The position numbers and the translations under genes are program-made. A stretch of DNA of 23,373 bases from Aquificota bacterium. GTDB taxonomy: Bacteria > Aquificota > Aquificia > Aquificales > Hydrogenothermaceae. Location: contig JAADEU010000113.1 of the NCBI GenBank assembly GCA_013153235.1, positions 1 through 23,373 of the forward strand, read 5' to 3'. Of the stretch, positions 6,730 through 13,661 are shown in pieces. The notes under the pieces are model-generated. The model saw only the letters and a program-made list of their open reading frames with translations, was not told where the DNA came from and did no database searches. How positions within the stretch are numbered: the first letter of the stretch is position 1; each line of letters opens with the position of its first letter.

Positions 6730-7842
6730 TCAGTTCTTCTGTTTTTCAGTGGCACGCCATTTAAGGTAGCTTTCTATAAACCCGTCTATCTCTCCATCCA
6801 TAACAGCCTCTATATTCCCTGTTTCATACCCTGTCCTCAGGTCTTTGACCATCTGGTAAGGCTGGAATACGTAAGACCTTATCTGGCTTCCCCATGAGAT
6901 GTCCTTCTTTTCACCTTCAAGCTGTTTCTGTTTTTCTTTCTGTTTTTCCAGTTCGTACTGGTAAAGCCTTGCCTTGAGCATCTGGAGGGCCTTTGCCCTG
7001 TTCTGTATCTGGGAACGCTCACTCTGACAGGAAACGGTGATACCTGTAGGTATATGGACGATTCTTACAGCCGAGTCTGTGGTGTTTACGTGCTGTCCAC
7101 CGGCTCCAGATGCCCTGAATGTGTCTATCCTCAGGTCCTCATCCTTAATCTCAACCTTTACCTCTTCACCTATCTCCGGAACAACGGATACGGCGGAGAA
7201 TGAGGTGTGTCTTCTTTTGTTTGCATCAAATGGGGATATCCTCACAAGTCTGTGGACACCCTGTTCCCCTTTCAGATAACCGTAGGCGTATGGACCTTTT
7301 ATGATAACCGTGGCACTTTTTATCCCTGCAACATCATCAGGCTGGTAATCAACCATCTCAATCTCAAAGCCGTTTTTTTCAGCCCATCTGAGGTACATCC
7401 TCAGGAGCATCTCTGTCCAGTCGCATGCCTCAACACCTCCAGAACCTGCCTGAAGGGTAAGGATGGCGTTTTTGAAATCATACTCCTCAGAAAGCAGGCT
7501 TGCTGTCTCCAGTCTATTAATCTCCTTCTCCAGCTCTTCAAGCTCCTTTTCCAGCTCCTTTTCTGTCTCCTCGTCGTATTCCATCTCAAGGAGCTGTATG
7601 TATTCATCTATATCGTTTAACTTTTTCTGTATATTCCTAAGTTCCTCAAGTTTTTCTGCTATGGAGTTTCTTCTGCTTGCGATTTCCTGTGCCTTTTTCT
7701 GGTCGTTCCAGAAGTCAGACTGCCCCATCTGCATATCCAGCTGGTTCAGTTCCTTCTCCAGCTGCTCAGGTTTCATAATATCCTCAACAGCTGAAAACCT
7801 GTTCTTAAGCTCCTGGAGTTTTTCTTTTAGCTCTACAATCAT
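6730..7842 (-). CDS. prfB: Peptide chain release factor 2
   Basis: 370 residues. RF2 releases the finished chain at UGA and UAA. The N-terminal coiled-coil region (1-125) is Glu/Lys rich. The stop-recognition tripeptide SPF is at 203-205 (RISPFDANKRRHTSF). The catalytic GGQ is at 248-250 (RASGAGGQHVNTTDSAVR). Both RF2 hallmarks are therefore visible. The frame is continuous from the ATG at 7842. The autoregulatory programmed +1 frameshift near codon 25 of many bacterial prfB genes is absent. The gene sits upstream of the M23 peptidase gene with a 2-nt gap, and CGGGAG precedes the start. Confidence 0.96.
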   Translation of the reverse strand: MIVELKEKLQELKNRFSAVEDIMKPEQLEKELNQLDMQMGQSDFWNDQKKAQEIASRRNSIAEKLEELRNIQKKLNDIDEYIQLLEMEYDEETEKELEKELEELEKEINRLETASLLSEEYDFKNAILTLQAGSGGVEACDWTEMLLRMYLRWAEKNGFEIEMVDYQPDDVAGIKSATVIIKGPYAYGYLKGEQGVHRLVRISPFDANKRRHTSFSAVSVVPEIGEEVKVEIKDEDLRIDTFRASGAGGQHVNTTDSAVRIVHIPTGITVSCQSERSQIQNRAKALQMLKARLYQYELEKQKEKQKQLEGEKKDISWGSQIRSYVFQPYQMVKDLRTGYETGNIEAVMDGEIDGFIESYLKWRATEKQKN

Positions 7843-7874
7843 TCTCCCGACCCTTATTTTTTATTTTCGCCAAT

Positions 7875-7902
7875 ATAATATGGAAACTGGAGATATTTTC
7901 AA
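7875..7902 (-). promoter_or_regulatory. Possible internal promoter for prfB
   Basis: Read on the minus strand: TTGAAA (7902-7897), a 16-nt spacer, TATTAT (7880-7875), in the only sizeable gap (56 nt) between the membrane protein gene and prfB. It would give a leader of about 25 nt. It overlaps the last codon of the upstream gene. Confidence 0.4.
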
Positions 7903-8393
7903 CCACCCTTTGAGGCAAGGAAGTAAGCCCACAGCGAGCCTGCAACAACAAAAACAGGCAGAACAATAAGGACGGTCATTATATTTCCCAGAATAACCGC
8001 AATTATCGTTTTTGGCCAGCTGGCCTTCAGGACGGCTTTTGCCAGGAATATCTCAAACAGTATCGCTATGGAAATAGGTATCCACAGCATCCCGGGGACG
8101 TATACCCCTGCCATAATCATCCCTGTTCTTATAGCCCCGAGGAGAACATAGGTAATCAGGGTTATAAAAAACGCGGTTTTATAGGTAATATGTCTTATAA
8201 GTGCCAGTCTTCCTGCGTACCACAGGGAAAAGCTTCCCATTGCAAGGAATATGGCGGCAAACAGGAGTTTATAAATCAGGTCCGCCACCGGATTTCCTGT
8301 GGCAAGGAGGTCAACAAACTCTCCATTTTCCTGTGCAGCGGCAGCTGAAAAAAACATTAAAAACACCGGTATTTTTCCCATTCCAGTCTCCAT
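7899..8393 (-). CDS. Uncharacterised membrane protein, four predicted helices
   Basis: I do not recognise this family. The 164-residue frame starts at an ATG overlapping the methyltransferase stop (TAATG). The fifth codon is also ATG (8381), has GGAG 6 nt upstream and gives a cleaner signal-peptide-like start (MGKIPVFLMFFSAAAAQE), so the true start may be 8381. After that come hydrophobic segments at about 37-60, 74-92, 103-120 and 129-158, separated by short basic loops (GRLALIRHITYK, KASWPK). There are no cysteines and no metal-binding or catalytic motif. It lies between a complex I assembly-type methyltransferase and prfB. A role in membrane complex assembly is conceivable but rests only on position. 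Confidence 0.75.
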   Translation of the reverse strand: METGMGKIPVFLMFFSAAAAQENGEFVDLLATGNPVADLIYKLLFAAIFLAMGSFSLWYAGRLALIRHITYKTAFFITLITYVLLGAIRTGMIMAGVYVPGMLWIPISIAILFEIFLAKAVLKASWPKTIIAVILGNIMTVLIVLPVFVVAGSLWAYFLASKGG

Positions 8394-9547
8394 TATAATT
8401 TGTACCTGTCGCTCATGTAAGGGAGCATCTCAAGCCCTTTTATTTCAGGGTTTTCCACATTTTTATGCTGTACAAGTACCTTGAATTTTTCACCCATTCC
8501 CTTTGGTAACACAAGGGTCTTAAGCCTGTTCAGTCTCTCGAACGACTCAAGGTCGTTCTTCTCCTGAAGCTGGGCAAATATATCCATCAGCCCCAGATTT
8601 GTAAGGAAGTGGGCCTGGTCTGTGAAACCTGTAAAGTCAAGTCCTGCGACCATGCCGTAGTACTTCAGTGCAGAAAAATTCACATGGGATGTTATATCCT
8701 GCATCCCGACATTTTCGTAGTAGTTTTCAGAGTATCTGTGCCTGTAATAGCACAGCAGGGTTCCCCTCATTCTGTAATATTTATAAAGCTCCGCAGAGGG
8801 AAATCCGTAATCGATGGTAATCACGTAGCCCTTTTTTAGCTTCCTTGCTATTTTTTTAATGTAATCCACCGCATCAAGGTTTATCTCTGTCTGCATACCT
8901 TCCGGTATGTTTATGTTCAGCTCTTTCAGGTACCTGATAATATCTTCGTCTGCCTCTTTCAGAATTTCCTTAACGTTATCCTCCCCATCTACGGTGATAA
9001 AAACTTCGTATATTTTTCCGTTTATCTTTCTAATCAGATGGACAGGAAATGCGTCAAAAAGCTCATTGGAAAAAACAACACCTGTGATGGACTCATCCTC
9101 AAAGTCTATAATGTCCTGTACCCACTCTACAATCTCAAAATCCGACAGGAGCTCCTTCTGGAGTTTTATGTGGTAGGGGGATTTTTCAATCAGTATATAG
9201 CGGGATTTTCTGTATACCTCTGGGTGGTTTTCCTTCAGGAATCTGAGGATATCGTAGGCAAGGTAACCCTTTCCTGCACCTATCTCAACAATCTGGAACT
9301 GCTCTTCCCCTAATTTGTGGAAAATCTCAACGAACTGCTTTCCAAGCAGCTCCCCAAAAGCCCTGTCAAGTTCAGAGGCAGTGAAAAAGTCCCCGAATCC
9401 ACCGATTTTCTCCTGTGGGGATGTGTAATACCCCAGCTCCGGATAGTACAGGGCCATATCCATAAAATCCCTGAAGGATATGGAGCCTTCCCTTTTTATT
9501 CTGTCTTTTATAATTGAGACAAGCTGGGGCTTACCTGTAAGTTTCAT
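8393..9547 (-). CDS. SAM-dependent methyltransferase, MidA/NDUFAF7 (COG1565) family
   Basis: 384 residues, typical of the family. The mitochondrial member NDUFAF7 (MidA) dimethylates an arginine of the complex I 49-kDa subunit during assembly. The family signature GDFFTASEL (52-60) follows the ISFRDFMDMALYYPELGYY start. SAM motif I is VEIGAGKGYL (87-96). The conserved SNELFDAFPVH is at 160-170, and the ITIDYG segment follows near 240. The start ATG has AGGTGG 5 nt upstream. The gene sits directly downstream of nuoCD-nuoI, which encode its likely substrate, although a hairpin and a possible promoter separate them. Substrate assignment is inferred from family and context. Confidence 0.9.
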   Translation of the reverse strand: MKLTGKPQLVSIIKDRIKREGSISFRDFMDMALYYPELGYYTSPQEKIGGFGDFFTASELDRAFGELLGKQFVEIFHKLGEEQFQIVEIGAGKGYLAYDILRFLKENHPEVYRKSRYILIEKSPYHIKLQKELLSDFEIVEWVQDIIDFEDESITGVVFSNELFDAFPVHLIRKINGKIYEVFITVDGEDNVKEILKEADEDIIRYLKELNINIPEGMQTEINLDAVDYIKKIARKLKKGYVITIDYGFPSAELYKYYRMRGTLLCYYRHRYSENYYENVGMQDITSHVNFSALKYYGMVAGLDFTGFTDQAHFLTNLGLMDIFAQLQEKNDLESFERLNRLKTLVLPKGMGEKFKVLVQHKNVENPEIKGLEMLPYMSDRYKL

Positions 9548-9579
9548 AGAACCACCTGGATTTGTAATGACAGATGATT

Positions 9580-9585
9580 ATTATA
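9580..9585 (-). promoter_or_regulatory. Possible -10 element for the methyltransferase operon
   Basis: TATAAT on the minus strand, about 33 nt before the start codon, just after the nuoI hairpin. The -35 position falls in an A-rich stretch (CTGAAA with an 18-nt spacer) and is weak. The adjoining 8-bp inverted repeat CTGAAAAA/TTTTTCAG (9588-9609) overlaps the spacer and could modulate it. Confidence 0.45.
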
Positions 9586-9612
9586 AACTGAAAAAGGCTT
9601 TTTTTTCAGAAA

Positions 9613-9632
9613 GGGTGCCGGAAAAGGCACCC
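9613..9632 (-). terminator. Hairpin terminator after nuoI
   Basis: A perfect 7-bp stem GGGTGCC/GGCACCC with a 6-nt loop begins 9 nt after the nuoI stop. Read on the minus strand it is followed by TTTCT, a short U-tract. Read on the plus strand it is followed by CCTTTTGT. It may work in both directions or be only partly efficient, allowing some read-through into the methyltransferase operon. Confidence 0.6.
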
Positions 9633-9641
9633 CCTTTTGTA

Positions 9642-10343
9642 TTACTGCTGGTCAGCGTAGTTTGGACCGAGTTTTGGAGGGTTGTTATCCCAGGCTTTCG
9701 CCCTTGCCATGTCGGCATCATCCCAGATTTTCTGCCAGTCTGGCCATTCTGATTTATCGTCGTATTTTTCTTTGCCCCTTCTTGCGATAAAGTCATCTGC
9801 TATTTTGGAAAGGGTTTCTTTGTTCAGTACCCATCCCCTCCTTGTGTAGGAGGAAAGGTCGTAGATGTCTGTATGTATGATACAGATTGTAGGGCATGCA
9901 AGTGTACACAGACCACAAAACATGCATTTTGACAGGTCCATATCAAACTGGGACAGAACCTTCAGCCCGTGGTGGGGGTGGTCCTCAGGCACATCCAGTT
10001 TTTCCGTTTTGATTATGAAAATCTCAGGTACAGGACATGCAGCCTGACAGAACTTACAGCCGATACATCTGGTTTCTCCCATTTCAGGGGGTTTTATCTT
10101 CAGCTTTTTAACCCACGCCTCAAAGTCGTCCTTTTCCGTTCCATCAACATTCCTCAGTCCGTGTATACCCCTGAACCTGGGTGCAGGTTCAACAAGCTCA
10201 AAAGGAAAATCAACTGTAATTACCTTTCTGAACAGGTGTTTTATGGTTGTTTTCAGCCCCTTCATAAAATCCAGGAAGAATATCTTCTCTGTTATTGTCT
10301 GGGGCTGAACGTTTCTATTCAATCCAACTTTTTTAATTCCCAT
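9642..10343 (-). CDS. nuoI: NADH-quinone oxidoreductase subunit I (NuoI)
   Basis: 233 residues. NuoI is the peripheral-arm subunit carrying clusters N6a and N6b, which pass electrons toward N2. Two CxxCxxCxxxCP motifs are visible: C93/96/99/103 (CIGCKFCQAACP) and C140/143/146/150 (CMFCGLCTLACP). The N-terminal part contains a short amphipathic segment and FRGIHGLRN, typical of the family. A charged C-terminal extension of about 60 residues (YDDKSEWPDWQKIWDD) goes beyond minimal NuoI. The ribosome-binding site TAGGAGGG is strong and includes the nuoCD stop codon, with a 9-nt gap between the genes. nuoA, nuoB and the membrane-arm genes are not here, so the complex I genes are split. Confidence 0.95.
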   Translation of the reverse strand: MGIKKVGLNRNVQPQTITEKIFFLDFMKGLKTTIKHLFRKVITVDFPFELVEPAPRFRGIHGLRNVDGTEKDDFEAWVKKLKIKPPEMGETRCIGCKFCQAACPVPEIFIIKTEKLDVPEDHPHHGLKVLSQFDMDLSKCMFCGLCTLACPTICIIHTDIYDLSSYTRRGWVLNKETLSKIADDFIARRGKEKYDDKSEWPDWQKIWDDADMARAKAWDNNPPKLGPNYADQQ

Positions 10344-10352
10344 TTTTCCCTC

Positions 10353-12089
10353 CTACCTGTCTGTTTCCCCAACAACAGGGTCAATGGTTGAAAGTATGGT
10401 TATGGCGTCGGCAATAGGTCTTCCAATCATAAGTTTTGGGAATATCTGGAGATTGTAAAACGCTCCGGACCTGAGCCTGAACCTGTAAGGCTTGATACCA
10501 TCTTTAGGCATGTATATGTAAACACCCAGTTCACCCCTTGGGTTATCTGCTCCTGCGTAAACCTCGCCTTTGAACAGCTTTGTACCTCTACCGTCTATGG
10601 TTATTTTCATCTTCTTGTCTTCAGGCTCGTAGAAGAACGGGTCGTTTTTGGACATCTTCCTCAGCTTCTCAATACACTGCTGGACTATTCTGACAGACTG
10701 TTTGATTTCCTCAATCCTCACCAGATATCTGTCGTAGCTGTCACCTTTTTCCCCGACAGGAACATCAAAATCAACCTCACCGTAGGCATCGTACTTGTCT
10801 ATCATCCTCAGGTCATAAGGCACACCTGATGCCCTTGCCACCGCTCCGGTGAGACCGTAGCTGTAAACATCCTGTTCGGTGATAATACCAACATCTATAT
10901 TCCTTCTGAGCCATATTCTGTTTCTTGTCAGGAGGGTTTCGTAATCCTTCAGTCTTGTTGGGAAGTCTTTGAGGAAGTGCTCTATGGCATCAAGGGCTCC
11001 GTATGGCAGGTCTGCATATACACCACCAACCCTGAAGTAGTTTATGGTGAACCTTGCACCTGTTATGCCCTCAAAGATATCCATTATTTTTTCCCTTTCC
11101 CTGAATGTGTACAGGAACATTGTGAGGGCTCCAAGGTCAAGGGCGTAAGTCCCAAGCCACAGCAGGTGGGAGTTTATTCTGGACAGCTCGGCCATCATCG
11201 TTCTGATGTATTTTGCCTTCTCAGGAATCTTCTCGTGGATTCCAAGGAGTTTTTCCGCAGCAACACATACAGAGTGGTTCTCGTTTATTGAGGCGATGTA
11301 ATCCATCCTGTCTGTGTAAGGTATGATTTGCTGGACGTTCAGGTTCTCTGCCAGCTTCTCCACTCCCCTGTGGAGCTGTCCGATGATGATATCACACTCC
11401 TGTACATACTCCCCTTCCATATCAAACAGGAACCAGATTGTACCGTGGGTTCCTGGATGGAGTGGACCCCAGTTAAGAACAACCTGGGATTTTTTATTGG
11501 GCATTCTCTTTTTCTGGGTTATCTCAAGGTCTTCAAGTGTTGGGAGGGCTGTGTGCATCCTGGAGTAGTTCTGGAGGCCTTCAAGCTGGTCAGCCCTTTC
11601 CTTTTCGTTAAGGGATGGCAGTTCAACCTCTTCGTACCCCTTTATAGGAAAGTCCTTTCTCAGGGGATGGTGTGGGTATGTTTCCCACATAAACATCCTG
11701 ACCAGGTTTTCATGCCCCTCAAACTTTATTCCAAACATATCCCAGGCTTCCCTTTCTGCCCATTTGGCACCTGCCCACATATCCGTCAGTGTAGGCAGTG
11801 TCTCATCGGTAGCCCAGGTTTTGACGATGATTCTTTCCCTGTATTCTGGAGAAAACAGTATGAGAACACCCTGGAATCTCGGGTCGGCTTTGGCACCGTG
11901 GTCTATTATTGTCCAGTCAATAAACATTTTGAACTGGTAGTCCGGGTCTTCTTTCAGGAATCTAAGGAATGATTTGAAGTTTTCCTTTGGAACCTCTACG
12001 GAGTGGAATCCCTTGTCGTTTTCAACAACCTCTACATAATCAAACTTTTCTTTCAGTTTGTTTATTTTATCCAGAGTTATCCAGGACAT
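10353..12089 (-). CDS. nuoCD: NADH-quinone oxidoreductase fused subunits C/D (NuoCD)
   Basis: 578 residues. Residues 1 to about 150 are NuoC (30-kDa subunit), with signature WAEREAWDMFGIKFEGH (110-126) and HPLRKDFP (141-148). A charged linker follows. From about 200 it is NuoD (49-kDa subunit) with WGPLHPGTHG (207-216), IGQLHRGVEK (236-245) and the ending STIDPVVGETDR. NuoD helps form the quinone pocket and surrounds cluster N2. The C/D fusion matches the E. coli arrangement. The ATG at 12089 has GGAGAGG 5 nt upstream and an extended -10 about 20 nt upstream. It is followed by nuoI only, then the methyltransferase that may modify it. Confidence 0.96.
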   Translation of the reverse strand: MSWITLDKINKLKEKFDYVEVVENDKGFHSVEVPKENFKSFLRFLKEDPDYQFKMFIDWTIIDHGAKADPRFQGVLILFSPEYRERIIVKTWATDETLPTLTDMWAGAKWAEREAWDMFGIKFEGHENLVRMFMWETYPHHPLRKDFPIKGYEEVELPSLNEKERADQLEGLQNYSRMHTALPTLEDLEITQKKRMPNKKSQVVLNWGPLHPGTHGTIWFLFDMEGEYVQECDIIIGQLHRGVEKLAENLNVQQIIPYTDRMDYIASINENHSVCVAAEKLLGIHEKIPEKAKYIRTMMAELSRINSHLLWLGTYALDLGALTMFLYTFREREKIMDIFEGITGARFTINYFRVGGVYADLPYGALDAIEHFLKDFPTRLKDYETLLTRNRIWLRRNIDVGIITEQDVYSYGLTGAVARASGVPYDLRMIDKYDAYGEVDFDVPVGEKGDSYDRYLVRIEEIKQSVRIVQQCIEKLRKMSKNDPFFYEPEDKKMKITIDGRGTKLFKGEVYAGADNPRGELGVYIYMPKDGIKPYRFRLRSGAFYNLQIFPKLMIGRPIADAITILSTIDPVVGETDR

Positions 12090-12106
12090 ATCGCCTCTCC
12101 ATATTT

Positions 12107-12125
12107 TTTATAACAGTGTTATAAA
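12107..12125. promoter_or_regulatory. 19-bp palindrome forming two back-to-back extended -10 elements
   Basis: TTTATAACAGTGTTATAAA is a perfect inverted repeat apart from its central base. Each strand reads TGTTATAAA, an extended -10 (TGn plus TATAAA). The minus copy lies about 20 nt before the nuoCD start and the plus copy about 80 nt before pgpA. It may be a symmetric bidirectional promoter, an operator for a dimeric repressor, or both. Confidence 0.5.
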
Positions 12126-12162
12126 TTTTAAAGGTTAAATCATTTTTTATCAACTTTTTGAG

Positions 12163-12168
12163 TATAAT
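12163..12168 (+). promoter_or_regulatory. Possible -10 element for pgpA
   Basis: TATAAT on the plus strand, 37 nt before the TTG start, preceded by TTGAG. No good -35 box is seen. It would give a leader of about 30 nt and is an alternative to the palindromic element upstream. Confidence 0.4.
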
Positions 12169-12205
12169 TAGGTATTCAAAAAAACCTTTTTGAAAGGAGT
12201 TTCCA

Positions 12206-12751
12206 TTGGAAAATCCAGAAAAACAGGAAAATATCCAGCTGGAAAATAATTCTCCCTCCGGTGAAGACAGGCCGGAAGAGAGCTTTAAGACAATGGTTGC
12301 TTTTGCCCTGTCAACAGGTCTGTTTGTCGGAAAAATTCCCATTGCCCCAGGAACGATAGGCACACTTGTTGGTATATTTCCTATCCTCATCTACTGGACT
12401 AAGGGTGGACAGTACCAGCTGATAAATCAGATTTCCATAACCATGGCTGTTTTTCTTATCGGTATATGGGCATCCACCGTTGTTGTGGAAACATTCAAGG
12501 ACAAAGACCCTGATTATGTTGTTATAGACGAGATTGCCGGTTATATGGTGGCGATGATTGGCTTTACACCCACATGGCAGCACCTTCTGATGGCGTTTGT
12601 TATATTCAGGTTCTTTGATATCCTCAAGCCACCGCCGATAAGGTATTTTGAGAGGCTCCCATCGGGCCTGGGGGTGATGGCTGATGATATTGTTGCCGGT
12701 ATTTATACATGGGTAGTAATGTTTGTTCTGGTTAAGTTCTTTGGATTATGA
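12206..12751 (+). CDS. pgpA: Phosphatidylglycerophosphatase A
   Basis: 181 residues. This membrane enzyme dephosphorylates phosphatidylglycerol phosphate to phosphatidylglycerol. Family motifs: GKIPIAPGTIGTLVG (42-56), DPDYVVIDEIAGYMVA (101-116) and FRFFDILKPPPIRYFERL (134-151), then GLGVMADDIVAGIY (154-167). Hydrophobic segments are interspersed. The start is TTG at 12206, supported by AGGAG with a 6-nt spacer. The next in-frame ATG (codon 30) would begin right at the conserved domain and has no comparable site. A polar, low-complexity extension of about 25 residues precedes the domain. The stop overlaps the next start as ATGA. Confidence 0.93.
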   Translation: MENPEKQENIQLENNSPSGEDRPEESFKTMVAFALSTGLFVGKIPIAPGTIGTLVGIFPILIYWTKGGQYQLINQISITMAVFLIGIWASTVVVETFKDKDPDYVVIDEIAGYMVAMIGFTPTWQHLLMAFVIFRFFDILKPPPIRYFERLPSGLGVMADDIVAGIYTWVVMFVLVKFFGL

Positions 12752-13653
12752 GAGCCTTTTATCTGGTAGTCTTTCTTATACTGTCTGTTTATTCATACGG
12801 GGAGGAGTATGTCTACGGTAATGTTCTGGTTCTTCCCTCCCACCTTTACAGCATCGTTGTGAGCAAATCCCATCAAAAAACAGTGGTGCTCCAGATAAAA
12901 GACGGTTATCCGGTTGTTGTTGATGAGTTTATCTCTGCAACAGGACTGAGATTCGGGGATAAAATAAAAAAAGGGGATATGAGAACCCCTTCAGGGGTTT
13001 ACTTTCCTGTCTCCTTCAAACCTGACAGCCAGCTCCCACCCTACTACGGGGCAGGTGCATTTCCCCTGAACTACCCCAATGCCCTCGACAGGTATGTAAT
13101 CAGACGGGATGGAGACGGTATCTGGATACACGGGTATGGAAAGAAGGAGCTTCTGTTTTTCAGCTCCAAGGGGTGTATTATCCTGAAGAACAACGACCTT
13201 GAAAGACTTTCAGGGTACATAAAACTGGGTAGAACCCCTGTGGTTGTTCAGGAGAGGTTTGTAAAGCTGCCGCTGGGTGAGTTTAAAAGCCTGAGGAAAG
13301 AGGCAGAGGATTTTATTGAAAAATGGAAAGATGCCCTTCTAAAGCTGTACAGGGGAGATGATACACAGCTTTATAAACTGTACTCCAGGGATTTTTATTC
13401 CTCTGCTGGAACCAGATATGACCAGATAAATCTTTACAAAAAACTGTTTTATGCAGAAGGGGATAACGAACCATTTATCGTTCTGTTAAACAAAACGGTG
13501 CTGTTTGATGAGAGGGAAAATGGAAAGCGTTACATAGTTGCAGGATTTCAGATGGGTTTTCTATCCGGGGATGAACTCAAAGGAATGAAAAAGGTATTAT
13601 ATATAAGGCTAAACGGGGAAAAGCCTGAAATAATTTCTGAAGAAAATTTTTAG
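12748..13653 (+). CDS. YkuD-type L,D-transpeptidase/carboxypeptidase, Csd6-like
   Basis: 301 residues. A signal peptide (about 1-18, MRAFYLVVFLILSVYSYG) targets the periplasm. The YkuD domain spans about 30-170. Its active site is visible: H128 in WIHGYG and the nucleophile C143 in SSKGCIILKN. The C-terminal part (about 175-300) lacks enzymatic motifs. It has an alternating helix/strand pattern ending in strands (VAGFQMGFLSGD, KVLYIRLNGEKPEII) that fits an NTF2-like fold. YkuD plus NTF2-like is the architecture of Helicobacter Csd6, an L,D-carboxypeptidase needed for helical shape. Specificity for cross-linking versus trimming cannot be read from sequence. It is coupled to pgpA by a 4-nt overlap, and purM follows. 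Confidence 0.88.
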   Translation: MRAFYLVVFLILSVYSYGEEYVYGNVLVLPSHLYSIVVSKSHQKTVVLQIKDGYPVVVDEFISATGLRFGDKIKKGDMRTPSGVYFPVSFKPDSQLPPYYGAGAFPLNYPNALDRYVIRRDGDGIWIHGYGKKELLFFSSKGCIILKNNDLERLSGYIKLGRTPVVVQERFVKLPLGEFKSLRKEAEDFIEKWKDALLKLYRGDDTQLYKLYSRDFYSSAGTRYDQINLYKKLFYAEGDNEPFIVLLNKTVLFDERENGKRYIVAGFQMGFLSGDELKGMKKVLYIRLNGEKPEIISEENF

Positions 13654-13661
13654 GAGAAGGA

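Noticed and set aside
7760..7842. Programmed frameshift in prfB
   Set aside because: The frame is continuous and no in-frame UGA with an upstream SD-like stimulator was found near codon 25.
11328..11972. 214-residue open frame on the plus strand
   Set aside because: It is antisense to nuoCD, with no ribosome-binding site or domain signature.
12067..12390. Minus-strand frame covering the nuoCD-pgpA gap
   Set aside because: It runs antisense through the conserved pgpA start and across the divergent promoter, and its sequence is not protein-like.
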